From a bacterium (GTDB taxonomy: Bacteria; Zixibacteria; MSB-5A5; GN15; FEB-12), in assembly GCA_030605565.1 (NCBI GenBank), contig JAUWIB010000119.1, positions 1 to 54,551 on the forward strand: a stretch of DNA of 54,551 bases, written 5' to 3'. Below are positions 1 through 8,114 of the stretch, in pieces. The notes beneath the pieces were generated by a model. It was not told the origin of the DNA. It worked only from the letters and a program-made list of their open reading frames with translations, and made no database searches. Position 1 is the stretch's first letter, and each line of letters opens with the position of its first letter. Position numbers and translations under genes: made by a program.

Positions 1-225
1 CTCCGGCCTCGGCCTGAGTTCTGTGCGCAACTCTTCCATCGCCTGTTCGCGAGCCGATGATTCCCTGGCTATCATAGCCTTGAGATTGGCCTCGACTTTC
101 TCGACCGCGGCCAGTAGCTGGCCGAAGTCCTGGGCCTGCGCGGTCGTCCCGATGAACAACGGCGCCACCAGGGCGATGGCCGCTACAAACAGCAGATTCC
201 TGCCGATTGTGGGTTTCTTTAGCAT
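1..225 (-). CDS. Partial small exported protein (N-terminus only)
   Basis: Reading right to left from an ATG at 225, 75 codons stay open to the window edge. The start is supported by AAGGGG about 8 bases upstream. The first ~30 residues form a signal peptide (MLKKPTIGRN, then a hydrophobic stretch LLFVAAIALVAPLFIG, then TAQAQD as a likely cleavage region). What follows is helical and charged (QLLAAVEKVEANLKAMIARE) and probably coiled coil. The C-terminus lies outside the window, so no family can be named. Its promoter, leader and first ten codons are duplicated upstream of a chemoreceptor-like remnant near 1650. Confidence 0.6.
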   Translation of the reverse strand, partial: MLKKPTIGRNLLFVAAIALVAPLFIGTTAQAQDFGQLLAAVEKVEANLKAMIARESSAREQAMEELRTELRPRPE

Positions 226-348
226 CTTCGAATCCCCTTTGTTTATTGGTCTGTGGTTTTCTGCCCTTTTGCATAGACAATCGGATATTAGATGGCTGGT
301 CACGACGGAGATAATCCTGAGACAGAATGGATACGCCGCGTATGCGGC
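196..348 (-). repeat. Diverged direct duplication, copy A (promoter/leader/start)
   Basis: This stretch aligns without any gap to 1621-1773 at a constant offset of 1425 bases. It covers the first codons of the 225 gene, its leader and its upstream region. The best conserved block is 301-343, including CACGACGGAGATAATCCTGA and the near-palindrome around 331-343. The codons diverge more than this upstream block, so the block is probably regulatory. The rest of the 226-498 gap shows no gene. Confidence 0.7.
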
Positions 349-498
349 AGCGCGGAATGCGACAGGGCTGTTACTGTGGGCGGCAGAGTTCCCGGTCTGC
401 CCTCTGTATCCACGTGGTGCACGAGGACGTACACCACGCACAAAAGACTGCCCCCACACGGTGCGATGCTCATGCAGGCGGGGAGATGGTGCTGGCGG

Positions 499-1359
499 CT
501 AAGTAGTGCTTAGGAAGGAGGTTAGGTTGGCGCCGGTGCTGCTGAGGCCAAGTTTCTTGCGTATCTTTTTGCGCTGCTGCTCTACTGTACCCACCGAGGT
601 ATGCAGCAATTGAGCGACTTCCTTGGACGAGAGCCCTTGTCTGATCAGGTTGCAGATCTGAATCTCGCGGGGAGTAAGGTTTGAGAAGCGGTTTTCCAAG
701 CTTGACACGAAGGGATCTACAATATCTGATAATTGGTTTTCGATTAGAGATATCCGCTTGGAATCAAGTGGATCGGCGCGATCTTTCACGCTTACCACGA
801 GGGGGAGTATAATTCTGTCCACGTTACGTTGAATATTATGTGCGAACCGACGTTTCTCGTTCTCGATTTGGCTGAGGATTTCTTTGAGCGCAGAGTCCTT
901 GGCTTCGAGTGCTTTTTGATTGGTCTCGATAGTCTGTTTGGCTAACTTGATATTCTGCTCAAGCTGCGTAACAGTGGTAATTTCCACAAACTCTTCGATG
1001 ATTCCAGCTACGGAACCATTCTCACGTCTATATGGAATGGTCGTCAGTCTGCAGACGACATGTCTGCCGTCCAAGGCCGTTTTCACAACCTCCTGCTCGA
1101 CTCTTGCCGAGCCAAGCTCTATGATATTCCGAACGGGACATTGATTGGAACGGCAGTTGTGACCACCAAAGACCTCGTAACACTTGCGTCCGTCGATTCG
1201 ATCGGTGGGCCAACCGCATAGCTTCGCGAACGGCGCATTCCATTGCCGGATGTTGTAGTCCGAATCGATCACTCGAATGGTGGTAGTGACGATCTCCAGA
1301 ATCTGGCGAGCAGCTATCAATAGTCGTGGATCATTTTCTTGAGCGTTTCCTTCTGCCAT
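499..1359 (-). CDS. PAS-domain LuxR-family transcriptional regulator
   Basis: A 286-residue one-component-type regulator. Residues ~14-130 form a PAS sensor fold (TTIRVIDSDYNIRQWN near the start, EFVEITTVTQ at its end). Residues ~135-175 are a coiled-coil linker, and ~224-282 are a LuxR/FixJ-type helix-turn-helix (NLTPREIQICNLIRQGLSSK then TSVGTVEQQRKKIRKKLGL). The PAS domain carries a cysteine cluster, C60, C69 and C74, in CYEVFGGHNC and NQCP, a pattern seen in PAS domains of this sort; a metal or redox role is only possible. ATG at 1359 follows an AGAGGCAGG ribosome site. The gene sits between the two copies of the duplicated promoter region, so autoregulation or control of its downstream neighbour is plausible. 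The ligand is unknown. Confidence 0.85.
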   Translation of the reverse strand: MAEGNAQENDPRLLIAARQILEIVTTTIRVIDSDYNIRQWNAPFAKLCGWPTDRIDGRKCYEVFGGHNCRSNQCPVRNIIELGSARVEQEVVKTALDGRHVVCRLTTIPYRRENGSVAGIIEEFVEITTVTQLEQNIKLAKQTIETNQKALEAKDSALKEILSQIENEKRRFAHNIQRNVDRIILPLVVSVKDRADPLDSKRISLIENQLSDIVDPFVSSLENRFSNLTPREIQICNLIRQGLSSKEVAQLLHTSVGTVEQQRKKIRKKLGLSSTGANLTSFLSTT

Positions 1360-1572
1360 TGGGTTAACCTGCCTCTTTCAGTTTTCCATTAACTGATTTC
1401 ATGCCTTTGCACACCACCAAACGATGAGATACATCGTTACGAAGATTCATGTACTGCGTCCTTGCTTATGAACGTGTCCTCTTTCTCGGCTATCACCCGA
1501 GATTATAGGTTTTCACAACAAGAGGATGCGCTCTTTTTGTTATTACCTCATCCACAACTTGTAATTATATCC

Positions 1573-1650
1573 CTACGTAGGAGCAGTTGTCAATAGGACC
1601 ATTCCGAAACCCAGCCCGAGCTTCCTGCCGATCTTGGAATTCCTAAACAT
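1573..1650 (-). pseudogene. Chemoreceptor-like N-terminal remnant
   Basis: An ATG at 1650 opens 25 codons ending at TAG (1573-1575). The peptide starts MFRNSKIGRKLGLGFGMVLL, which is what the first membrane segment of methyl-accepting chemotaxis proteins commonly looks like, and then stops. It is preceded by the duplicated leader (1621-1773), with the ATG at the equivalent position to the 225 gene. I read it as a truncated gene left by duplication or deletion. A real 25-residue membrane peptide cannot be excluded. Confidence 0.35.
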
Positions 1651-1773
1651 CCTCGAATTCCTTCTGTTCATTGGTTTGTGATTTGCTGCCTCTTTGCACG
1701 AATAATCGGATAATAGCTATCCGGGCACGACGGAGATAATCCTGATACGGAATGGATACGCCGCGTATCCGGT
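1621..1773 (-). repeat. Diverged direct duplication, copy B
   Basis: Counterpart of 196-348, colinear and ungapped. It contains the 17-base perfect palindrome at 1754-1770 (GGATACGC C GCGTATCC), which is partly degraded in copy A (329-345). In both copies the palindrome lies ~105-120 bases before the ATG. Confidence 0.7.
1754..1770. promoter_or_regulatory. Palindromic putative operator
   Basis: Two perfect 8-base arms, GGATACGC and GCGTATCC, flank a single central base. The core ATACGCCGCGTAT is retained in the second copy at 331-343, within a block that is almost unchanged between the copies. A dimeric helix-turn-helix regulator is the natural ligand; the PAS-LuxR protein encoded between the copies is the obvious candidate, but this is inference. 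Confidence 0.4.
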
Positions 1774-1824
1774 GGCGCCAGCCGCTTCTGTTGAGGAGGC
1801 GCGATTTGTCGTCACAAGATTTAG

Positions 1825-1854
1825 TTGTTTTGGCTTCCCGTGATATTGTATAAT
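1825..1854 (+). promoter_or_regulatory. Sigma70-like promoter of the kinase module
   Basis: TTGTTT (1825-1830), an 18-base spacer and a perfect TATAAT (1849-1854). Transcription would start at about 1861, only a base or two before the kinase ATG at 1863. No ribosome site precedes that ATG, so the message may be leaderless. Confidence 0.45.
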
Positions 1855-1862
1855 TACAGGTT

Positions 1863-3371
1863 ATGAGTGACGAGTATATCGGCAGCTATAAGGTGCTTGA
1901 GAAGCTGGGAGCAGGTGGCATGGCCCAGGTCTTCCTGGCGGTCCATCAGGATGTGCCTAATCTAAAGGTCGTCTTGAAGGTTCTCAGTGACCCCCGTTTA
2001 GGCGAACGATTCAAGCAGGAAGCTGATAAGCTGGCGCTCTTGGATGGTCACCCGAATATCTGCCGCATCAAACACTTCTTCAGTCACGGTGACGATATCG
2101 TAATCGCTATGGAGTACATCGACGGCGTAACACTGGAGGAGAAAATCGATTCGATGGGTCGCCTTGAGGTTAAGGAGGCGGTTCAAATTTGCGGCGACGT
2201 GCTGGATATCCTGTCCTTTGCTCACCAGAAAGATATCTTCCATCGTGACATCAAGCCGGGCAACATTATGGTAGATAAGTCCGGTCAGGTGAAGGTGATC
2301 GATTTCGGTATCGCCAAGGGCAAGACCGATCCGAACCTGACGATTGCCGGTACCGCCTGCGGGACGCCTGCCTACATGGCGCCGGAGCAATTCAACCCGA
2401 CCGATCAAGCCGACTATGCCCTTTGGGATATCTATGCTGTTGGTACGACACTATACATGATGCTCACCGGTGAATGTCCCTTCAAAGGTGACAATCCGTT
2501 CGCGCTTCGCGACGCCAAACTGTTTTCCGATCCGCCCAGCCCGCACTCGCTTAATCCGGAAATCCCCAAGGCGCTTGAAGATATTGTGTTGAAGTCCCTG
2601 GCGCGCGAGAGTGCGCAACGGTATCAGACAGCAGATGAAATGCGTGCGGCCTTGAGTCAATTCGTGCCTATGGCCCCGGCCAAAGTGTCTACGCCGCCCG
2701 GTGGTGTGACCGTTGAGATCCCCAGGGCGACCGGCAAGAAAACCAACAAGCTCCTATGGCCGGTTTTGGGCGCAGTCGCAGTGGTGGCGCTGGCTTTTGT
2801 CGGCTACAAGTTTGTGCTCTCGAACGGTACCGGCGACACCGATGGCCAGGCCGATCAGTCAGCCGGCGACACGGTTGCGGTCAATGCGGTCGATGTCACT
2901 GAACTGCCGGCGTTTCTTGAAATCAGTGTGAGTCCGTCTGGCGATCTCTATGTTGATGATTCTCTCATACGGTTGGCTACTGACGCGGAGATTGTCGATG
3001 TTGACACGGGCCCGCACATCGTCCGGGTGGAGAACAGCCGAGCGTCCAACCCGATCATAACTGACACCGTGCACGTGGCAGCGGATGAGGCCCGACGACT
3101 CGATTACACTTTCACCATGCCGAAACCCAAGCCCAAACCGCCGGTCCAGGAGAAGAAAGTACAAGTGGGAATCGCTTCGATTCCGCTTGGTTCGACCGTC
3201 TATATCGATGGAAAGCGTCAGACAAAGCCGACGCCATATACGTACCCCTTGGAGAAGGGGGAGCATCGTATACGCCTCGAACACGGCGACGGCGCCGAGC
3301 GACTGCAACGTGACACGACCATAAATGCTGTAGGTGACACACTCACCTTGTTTTTCAACCTGAACAATTAA
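1863..3371 (+). CDS. Transmembrane Ser/Thr protein kinase with PEGA-type repeats
   Basis: A 502-residue PknB-type kinase with all catalytic motifs: glycine loop GAGGMAQV (16-23), Lys39, HRDIKPGN with catalytic Asp129, DFG with Asp147, then GTPAYMAPEQ in the activation/P+1 segment. A single membrane helix (~297-317) separates the cytoplasmic kinase from an outside region. That region holds two beta-rich PEGA-like units (FLEISVSPSGDLYVDD and VGIASIPLGSTVYIDGK) joined by a Pro/Lys linker; such domains are thought to bind or sense the cell envelope. It is the first gene of a plus-strand run with two CsgG-like proteins, a barrel and a lipoprotein, suggesting that the kinase signals on envelope state. 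Its substrates are unknown. Confidence 0.9.
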   Translation: MSDEYIGSYKVLEKLGAGGMAQVFLAVHQDVPNLKVVLKVLSDPRLGERFKQEADKLALLDGHPNICRIKHFFSHGDDIVIAMEYIDGVTLEEKIDSMGRLEVKEAVQICGDVLDILSFAHQKDIFHRDIKPGNIMVDKSGQVKVIDFGIAKGKTDPNLTIAGTACGTPAYMAPEQFNPTDQADYALWDIYAVGTTLYMMLTGECPFKGDNPFALRDAKLFSDPPSPHSLNPEIPKALEDIVLKSLARESAQRYQTADEMRAALSQFVPMAPAKVSTPPGGVTVEIPRATGKKTNKLLWPVLGAVAVVALAFVGYKFVLSNGTGDTDGQADQSAGDTVAVNAVDVTELPAFLEISVSPSGDLYVDDSLIRLATDAEIVDVDTGPHIVRVENSRASNPIITDTVHVAADEARRLDYTFTMPKPKPKPPVQEKKVQVGIASIPLGSTVYIDGKRQTKPTPYTYPLEKGEHRIRLEHGDGAERLQRDTTINAVGDTLTLFFNLNN

Positions 3372-3447
3372 TGCTTTACTACCAATTGAGCGCTGCCTAT
3401 ATTTTTTCAAGCGCGTTACAGGATAACCAATCTCAAGGAGTTCAGAT

Positions 3448-4500
3448 ATGAATGTTCTCGGCGCGAATTGCGGAGGTACCCTGGTGGCCTTGTTGGTTCT
3501 GCTGGGTACCACGGTCGGGCCAGGGGTGGCCACGGTTCAGGAAACGGGTTCGCTGACTGAAAAGATCGGCGAATGCATGGGGCATTACGTCTACGGTCGG
3601 TTCGATGAGGGTATCAACCTGGCCAACGACCTGATCAAGCGGGCTGATTTGACGGCTCAGGACAGCGTGGCCATCTATGAATCCCTGAGTATCCTGAACT
3701 ACGCCAAAGGTGATACCTTTCACCGGAAGTCCGTTGATTATCTGAACAAGATTTCGAAGATCGGACCGTGCGTTATCCAACTGCCACGTGATTTGTGGCC
3801 GGCTGAATTGCGCAACAAGTGGTTTGAAATCACGAACGGTACTGATGCCTTCACTTGCGGCAGTGACGGCAGACCGGGAGTGAAGACGATTGCCATTATG
3901 GAGTTCGATAACTTCTCCGTGCAGAAGTACCAGGACCAATTGGGGCCTATCGGCAAAGGACTGGCCGACTGGTTTGAACATGATTTCAGGAAGATCAGTT
4001 CGCTGACCGTGGTCGAGCGTGATAAGATCAACTTCGTTCTGCAAGAATTGGAGTTGCAGAAATCAGGCACCGTTGACCGGACTACCGCTGTCAAGGCGGG
4101 CAAAGTACTGGGCGCACAGTTCATGGTGTTCGGATCAATCACTCAGCTCGATTCCAAGAGCACCGGCATGGTGGTCAAGGTCGTGAGTGTGGAGACATCC
4201 GAGATCGTGGCCTCCGTCGACCGGCGAGGCAAGCCGAACTACTCCAAAATCGAGCAGGAGTTGGTGGTGGAACTGGCCAAACAACTCGACATAGTGCTCA
4301 GCGATGATGTGAAGAAACTTATCGAAGAGGGTGGCACCGAATCACTCGACGCTACCACCTTCTATTCCAAGGGGCTTGAGTACAGCGACCGATACGACTA
4401 CAAGCAAGCCTACGAGTATTTCAAGAAAGCCTTTGAGCTCGATCCGGACTTCACCGAGGCTAAGCAGAAGATGGATCTCTTGCAGCCTCTGGTGACATAG
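3448..4500 (+). CDS. Exported CsgG-like protein with C-terminal TPR
   Basis: 350 residues. A signal peptide (hydrophobic LVALLVLLGTTVGPGVATV, no lipobox) is followed by an N-terminal helical region. Residues ~145-270 form a CsgG-like domain (TIAIMEFDNF, LADWFEHDFRK, SLTVVERDKINFVLQELELQ, GAQFMVFGSITQ), the fold of curli secretion channels and of many periplasmic proteins of unknown role. A TPR hairpin follows at ~300-340 (YSKGLEYSDRYDYKQAYEYF). AAGGAG lies 7 bases before the ATG. The next gene repeats the same domain type (SLTVVERAKL...), so the two are probably partner paralogues. No curlin or other csg gene is nearby, so a curli role is not supported. Confidence 0.75.
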   Translation: MNVLGANCGGTLVALLVLLGTTVGPGVATVQETGSLTEKIGECMGHYVYGRFDEGINLANDLIKRADLTAQDSVAIYESLSILNYAKGDTFHRKSVDYLNKISKIGPCVIQLPRDLWPAELRNKWFEITNGTDAFTCGSDGRPGVKTIAIMEFDNFSVQKYQDQLGPIGKGLADWFEHDFRKISSLTVVERDKINFVLQELELQKSGTVDRTTAVKAGKVLGAQFMVFGSITQLDSKSTGMVVKVVSVETSEIVASVDRRGKPNYSKIEQELVVELAKQLDIVLSDDVKKLIEEGGTESLDATTFYSKGLEYSDRYDYKQAYEYFKKAFELDPDFTEAKQKMDLLQPLVT

Positions 4501-4539
4501 TGATTGCGGGATGCGTATCGGCAGGATGAAGGAGGTCAG

Positions 4540-5853
4540 ATGATGCGAAATAAGGCAGGTATTGTCCTTGTGCTGGTGTCGTTGGCACTGGCAGGATGCT
4601 CGCAAAGCCTATATATGCAGGGACGACGTCACTTGCAAAACGAGCGCTACGATCCGGCTATCGAATCGTTCTATCAGGAAATCAGCGCTAATCCAACCAG
4701 CCATGAGGCTTGGCGAGAACTCGGGGTTGCTTACTATGAGAAAGGCGACCTGACCAAGTCGGAGGAGGCGCTCAAGCAGGCCAGCAATATAGAACCGGAT
4801 GCGCGCACCCATCTCTATCTCGGCCTCGTCTATGAGCGGCAGGAACTGTACGAGAATGCCATCGACGCCTACACGGCGTCCTTGAGTCTGGGGTCTCGCG
4901 GCCGCACCGCCGAGATCACGCGCGATCATCTCCGGCGACTCGTTCGCAAGAGTCAGGAGGTAGAGATTGCCCGGGCGTTGGAGAATGAAGCGGACATTGA
5001 TGCTGCCACCATCCCCGACAACACTATCGCGGTGCCCAGCTTCGATGGGTCACACCTGCCGCCGGAACTGGCGCCGATAGCTCTGGGTTTATCTGAGTTT
5101 ACTGCGATTGATCTGGCCAAAGTACACTCTTTGACCGTGGTTGAGCGGGCCAAGTTGGCTATCCTCCTCGATGAACTTAAGTTGGGCAGATCAGGCTATA
5201 TCGATCCGGCCACGGCGCCGAGGGTCGGTCGGATTATGAAGAGTCGACGCATCGTCACGGCGTCGGTGCTGGCGCTCGGTGATGAGGGGCTCAGGTTCGA
5301 CGGTTCTGTTGTGAATACGACTGACAGTGCCACCGTGATCCCGGAAGGTGTTGAGGGTAAGATTGAAGATATCTTTGCTCTTCAGAAGAAGTTCGTGTTC
5401 AATATCATCGATAGCCTGGGAATCACGCTGACGGTCGAGGAGCGCGATGCTATTGCCAGGGTTCCGACCGAATCCTATCTGGCTTTCATGGCCTATTGCC
5501 GGGGACTCGACTATCGCCAACGTGGCATGGAGAGCGCTGCGCGTGCCGAGTTCGGCAAGGCGGTGGAGCTTGACGCTGGTTTTGGTGTAGCCGACACCGA
5601 ACTCCACACCGACATCGGCTTAACATCAGATGGCATGTCACTTGAGCAGTCGTTTGAATCTTTGGAAGGAATCGTTAGTCAGGGGGGGGGACCCACAACG
5701 AGTGGCTTGGACTCGCGACTTCGGAATATCGTTGCTAACGGCGGAGTGCTTCCCGGTAGCGACGGTGAGGGAGCGGGGCTAACGCGAGCGCAGACGGACG
5801 CGGAACCCAAACCTTCGACCGTCATCATAAGGGGGGATCTTGATGCGAACTAA
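4540..5853 (+). CDS. TPR lipoprotein with CsgG-like domain
   Basis: An upstream in-frame TTG at 4504 exists, but GGAGG at 4531-4535 points to ATG 4540 or the adjacent ATG 4543; both give a lipoprotein signal ending in LALAGC (Cys20 from 4540). About three TPR units follow (HLQNERYDPAIESFY, LGVAYYEKGDLTKSEEAL, YERQELYENAIDAY). Then comes a CsgG-like domain (NTIAVPSFDG, SLTVVERAKLAILLDELKLG) and a last TPR near residue 340. The C-terminus is low in complexity. The 3-prime end overlaps the next gene by 11 bases, so the two are co-translated. Likely an envelope assembly or scaffold component; the exact role is unknown. Confidence 0.75.
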   Translation: MMRNKAGIVLVLVSLALAGCSQSLYMQGRRHLQNERYDPAIESFYQEISANPTSHEAWRELGVAYYEKGDLTKSEEALKQASNIEPDARTHLYLGLVYERQELYENAIDAYTASLSLGSRGRTAEITRDHLRRLVRKSQEVEIARALENEADIDAATIPDNTIAVPSFDGSHLPPELAPIALGLSEFTAIDLAKVHSLTVVERAKLAILLDELKLGRSGYIDPATAPRVGRIMKSRRIVTASVLALGDEGLRFDGSVVNTTDSATVIPEGVEGKIEDIFALQKKFVFNIIDSLGITLTVEERDAIARVPTESYLAFMAYCRGLDYRQRGMESAARAEFGKAVELDAGFGVADTELHTDIGLTSDGMSLEQSFESLEGIVSQGGGPTTSGLDSRLRNIVANGGVLPGSDGEGAGLTRAQTDAEPKPSTVIIRGDLDAN

Positions 5854-6952
5854 ACTGATACTCGTATTACTGGTTGCTGCTGTTTGGCTGGCAGCGGCCT
5901 CACCGTCACAATGTCAGATTGTATACGGGCGGCCCGCCTCCGGCTCGACTGGTCTTGTTTACAGTAATTGGAGCGTGGAAGACTCGGCGCAGAAAACAGA
6001 TATCACCCAGATCAGTTTCCCCTTGCGATTGTTTCTTCCCCTGCAGGATAATTTTGAGGCCGACGTGTACGTCGCGGCTTCCTCGAACAGTTTGGACCAG
6101 GGCGAGAATGACTACAGCCTTTCGGGTCTCGGTGACCTCCGGGTGCAGGTCAATCGTTCCTTTAGCGATGATCAGTTACTCGTCAGCGTTGGCGTCAACT
6201 TGCCCACCGGGAAAACGAAACTCAATCGTGCCGATGAGACGCCGGTCTTGCAGATGTTGACGCAGGACTACTTGAGCTTCTCGCAACGTCGCTTCGGCGA
6301 GGGACTCGGCTTCAACCTCCTCGTCGGCGGGGCGCAGATGGTCGGGGGTTTGCGAATCGGCGGCGGGATTACTTATCGCTATATCGGCAAGTACGATCCC
6401 TACGAGGGTGTCGAGGAGTATGACCCGGGTGACCTTATCAGTTTCAACGCTGGAGCAGATTGGGAAAACGGGCCCACCACAGTCTCGGGCAATGTCGTTT
6501 TTTCGATGTACGGCAAGGACAAATGGAATGATCGCGAAGTTTTCAAAGAGAGTTCGCAAATCGGGTTCGGTCTCAGCGTCAATCACAACACGGAAGGATT
6601 CAGGGCTGGTGGATCACTTGGGTACATAGCTCGCGGGCGCAATTCGTTCTTTGCGCCTGAAGAGAGCAAACTCAAGGTCTACGGCAATGAACTGTCGTTG
6701 GCGGGCAATCTGTCGTGGCTGCCGCCAAACGGATGGTTCTATGGTCCGAGTGCTACATTGCGGCTGATTGCCGAGAATGAACAGGGATTCGGCAACTCCA
6801 CGATTTTTGGGTTCGGCGGGACGGTGGGACGCAAGCTTGGCGACACAGGATCAGTGGAAGTGAGTCTCAGGTACTTCACCGGTCAGGCTGACGGCGGTAA
6901 TACCGACGTCAGCGGACTGCAGATATCAACCGGCGTCAGAATTAGCAGGTAA
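5843..6952 (+). CDS. Outer-membrane beta-barrel protein
   Basis: 369 residues from ATG 5843, preceded by GGGGGGA at 5831-5837 (a TTG at 5840 is the alternative). A clear signal peptide (TKLILVLLVAAVWLAAASPSQCQ) precedes alternating hydrophobic strands with aromatic girdles (LLVSVGVNLPTG, LRIGGGITYRYIG, AGADWENGPTTVSGNVVFSMYG, SVEVSLRYFTGQ). This pattern is typical of porin-like or transporter barrels of 14 or so strands. It overlaps the upstream TPR lipoprotein gene, so a complex of lipoprotein, CsgG-like proteins and barrel is suggested. The substrate cannot be told. Confidence 0.75.
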   Translation: MRTKLILVLLVAAVWLAAASPSQCQIVYGRPASGSTGLVYSNWSVEDSAQKTDITQISFPLRLFLPLQDNFEADVYVAASSNSLDQGENDYSLSGLGDLRVQVNRSFSDDQLLVSVGVNLPTGKTKLNRADETPVLQMLTQDYLSFSQRRFGEGLGFNLLVGGAQMVGGLRIGGGITYRYIGKYDPYEGVEEYDPGDLISFNAGADWENGPTTVSGNVVFSMYGKDKWNDREVFKESSQIGFGLSVNHNTEGFRAGGSLGYIARGRNSFFAPEESKLKVYGNELSLAGNLSWLPPNGWFYGPSATLRLIAENEQGFGNSTIFGFGGTVGRKLGDTGSVEVSLRYFTGQADGGNTDVSGLQISTGVRISR

Positions 6953-6961
6953 GGAGGTCGG

Positions 6962-7804
6962 ATGATGCAAGGAAACAATATGTTCAGAATCTCGGCCTTG
7001 TTACTCGGTTTAGCATTCGTGCTGACGACGCTGGGTTGTTCGGACAAGACGCTCAATGGAGCTAATGACACGACATCGGTAAATATGAGTTTCAAGGTGA
7101 CCTCACCGGGCATGATCGATGCCGTAAGTCAGTTTCGAGTGATTGTAACCGCATTGGATATCGATCCACCGATCGACAGCCCACTGACTCTCAATGGGCG
7201 TTATCTCGAAGGTATAGTCGAGGTGCCGGCGGGTCCGGATCGCCTCTTCACCGTCATGGCCAGCGATGTCGAGGGGGTGGTTCTTTACCAGGGAGACACA
7301 ACCGTAACCATTTACGACAACGCGGATGTGGAACTACTGATCAACCTCTATCCGCAGGTATCGTTGATCCGAGTATCGCCGCGCTATCTCGAAGTGGCCG
7401 CTGATACGGTTTTCTCCGTCGATATCAGGGCATTCAATGTGCGCAATCTTTATGGTCTTGCCTGTCATCTGCACTGGCAAGGGACCGTTATCTATCCGGA
7501 TAGTGCTCACCCACTGACGCTGCTGGGTACCGATATTCTGTGGGTTGATCGTATTGATCCCAATCTCCACTACTACGCCATCGGGGTTACTCAGTCCGAC
7601 CGGGTTTCACTGCTGGTGGATTCAAATGGTGACGGCGATTTGGCCCGAGTCTTCTTCAGTAGTTTCTCGCCTGATTTCCCTCCGGAGGCGGCAAGACTGT
7701 CAGTTGAGATAACCGAGCTTACGATGCCAAGTGGTGAGTTGATACCGATCGACAGTGTCTCTGTCGATGGGAGTACCATACTGGTCGGTACACCGGAGTT
7801 GTAG
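6962..7804 (+). CDS. Cohesin-like lipoprotein
   Basis: 280 residues. AGGAGG precedes two ATGs (6962 and 6965). The signal peptide ends in the lipobox LTTLGC with Cys26. The first half is a beta-sandwich-like domain (VNMSFKVTSPGMIDAVSQFR ...). The second half (about 138-270) resembles cohesin domains (TVFSVDIRAFNVRNLYGLAC, then VDSNGDGDLARVFFSSF), which bind dockerins. Two dockerin-bearing secreted proteins are encoded in this window, so a surface docking role is conceivable but unproved. It ends the plus-strand envelope module. Confidence 0.65.
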   Translation: MMQGNNMFRISALLLGLAFVLTTLGCSDKTLNGANDTTSVNMSFKVTSPGMIDAVSQFRVIVTALDIDPPIDSPLTLNGRYLEGIVEVPAGPDRLFTVMASDVEGVVLYQGDTTVTIYDNADVELLINLYPQVSLIRVSPRYLEVAADTVFSVDIRAFNVRNLYGLACHLHWQGTVIYPDSAHPLTLLGTDILWVDRIDPNLHYYAIGVTQSDRVSLLVDSNGDGDLARVFFSSFSPDFPPEAARLSVEITELTMPSGELIPIDSVSVDGSTILVGTPEL

Positions 7805-7816
7805 CGGTGGAGTGGT

Positions 7817-7863
7817 GACCTGCTGCTACTTTGTTGAGTGGCAGGTCAGGTCTCAGTGAGACC
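7817..7863 (+). terminator. Hairpins after the envelope module
   Basis: Two consecutive stems: GACCTGC (7817-7823) with GCAGGTC (7841-7847), and GGTCTC-AGT-GAGACC (7849-7863). There is no T-run, so Rho-independent termination is uncertain. Confidence 0.3.
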
Positions 7864-7953
7864 CGAGCGGCAAGCCACATTCTTGCGCTTCGCGCGTTGT
7901 GCGCGGCGTACGTCCTCGTGCGCCGCGAAGAACACCGCCTACTAATGTCGCCC

Positions 7954-8013
7954 TGAGCGGAGTCGAAGGGTGAGCGGAGTCGAAGGGCGAGCGGAGTCGA
8001 AGGGTGAGCGGAG
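7954..8013. repeat. 17-base tandem repeat
   Basis: Three full copies of TGAGCGGAGTCGAAGGG (the third starts with C) at 7954-7970, 7971-7987 and 7988-8004, then a 9-base partial copy. It lies in the noncoding 7805-8114 gap between convergent genes. Similar GGAGTCGAAGGG strings are frequent intergenic repeats in environmental genomes. Confidence 0.9.
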
Positions 8014-8060
8014 ACCTTGTGGTGATAGCAGTTGTAGATTAGATATCTTCGAAGCCTGAT

Positions 8061-8088
8061 AAAAAGTCAGGAGCACAAGGCTCCTGAC
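8061..8088 (-). terminator. Rho-independent terminator
   Basis: On the minus strand a perfect 9-base stem GTCAGGAGC / GCTCCTGAC closes a 5-base loop and is followed by TTTTT. It lies 27 bases after the stop codon of the 8115 gene. The stem belongs to the GTCAGG...CCTGAC hairpin family found elsewhere in the window. Confidence 0.8.
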
Positions 8089-8114
8089 CTACAAATTACT
8101 TTGTCAAGCATGTT

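Noticed and set aside
23-502. Plus-strand 159-codon open frame
   Set aside because: It runs antisense to the signal-peptide gene starting at 225 and across the duplicated leader, has no ribosome site and gives a low-complexity, unrecognisable product.
2859-3533. 224-codon minus-strand frame under the kinase
   Set aside because: Antisense to the PEGA region of the kinase; Arg/Ser-rich, as expected from a codon shadow.
3448-5853. Curli secretion operon
   Set aside because: Only CsgG-like domains are present; no CsgA/B/E/F-like products, and the second protein is a TPR lipoprotein.
7954-8013. CRISPR array
   Set aside because: The units are directly tandem with no spacers and no cas gene is present.
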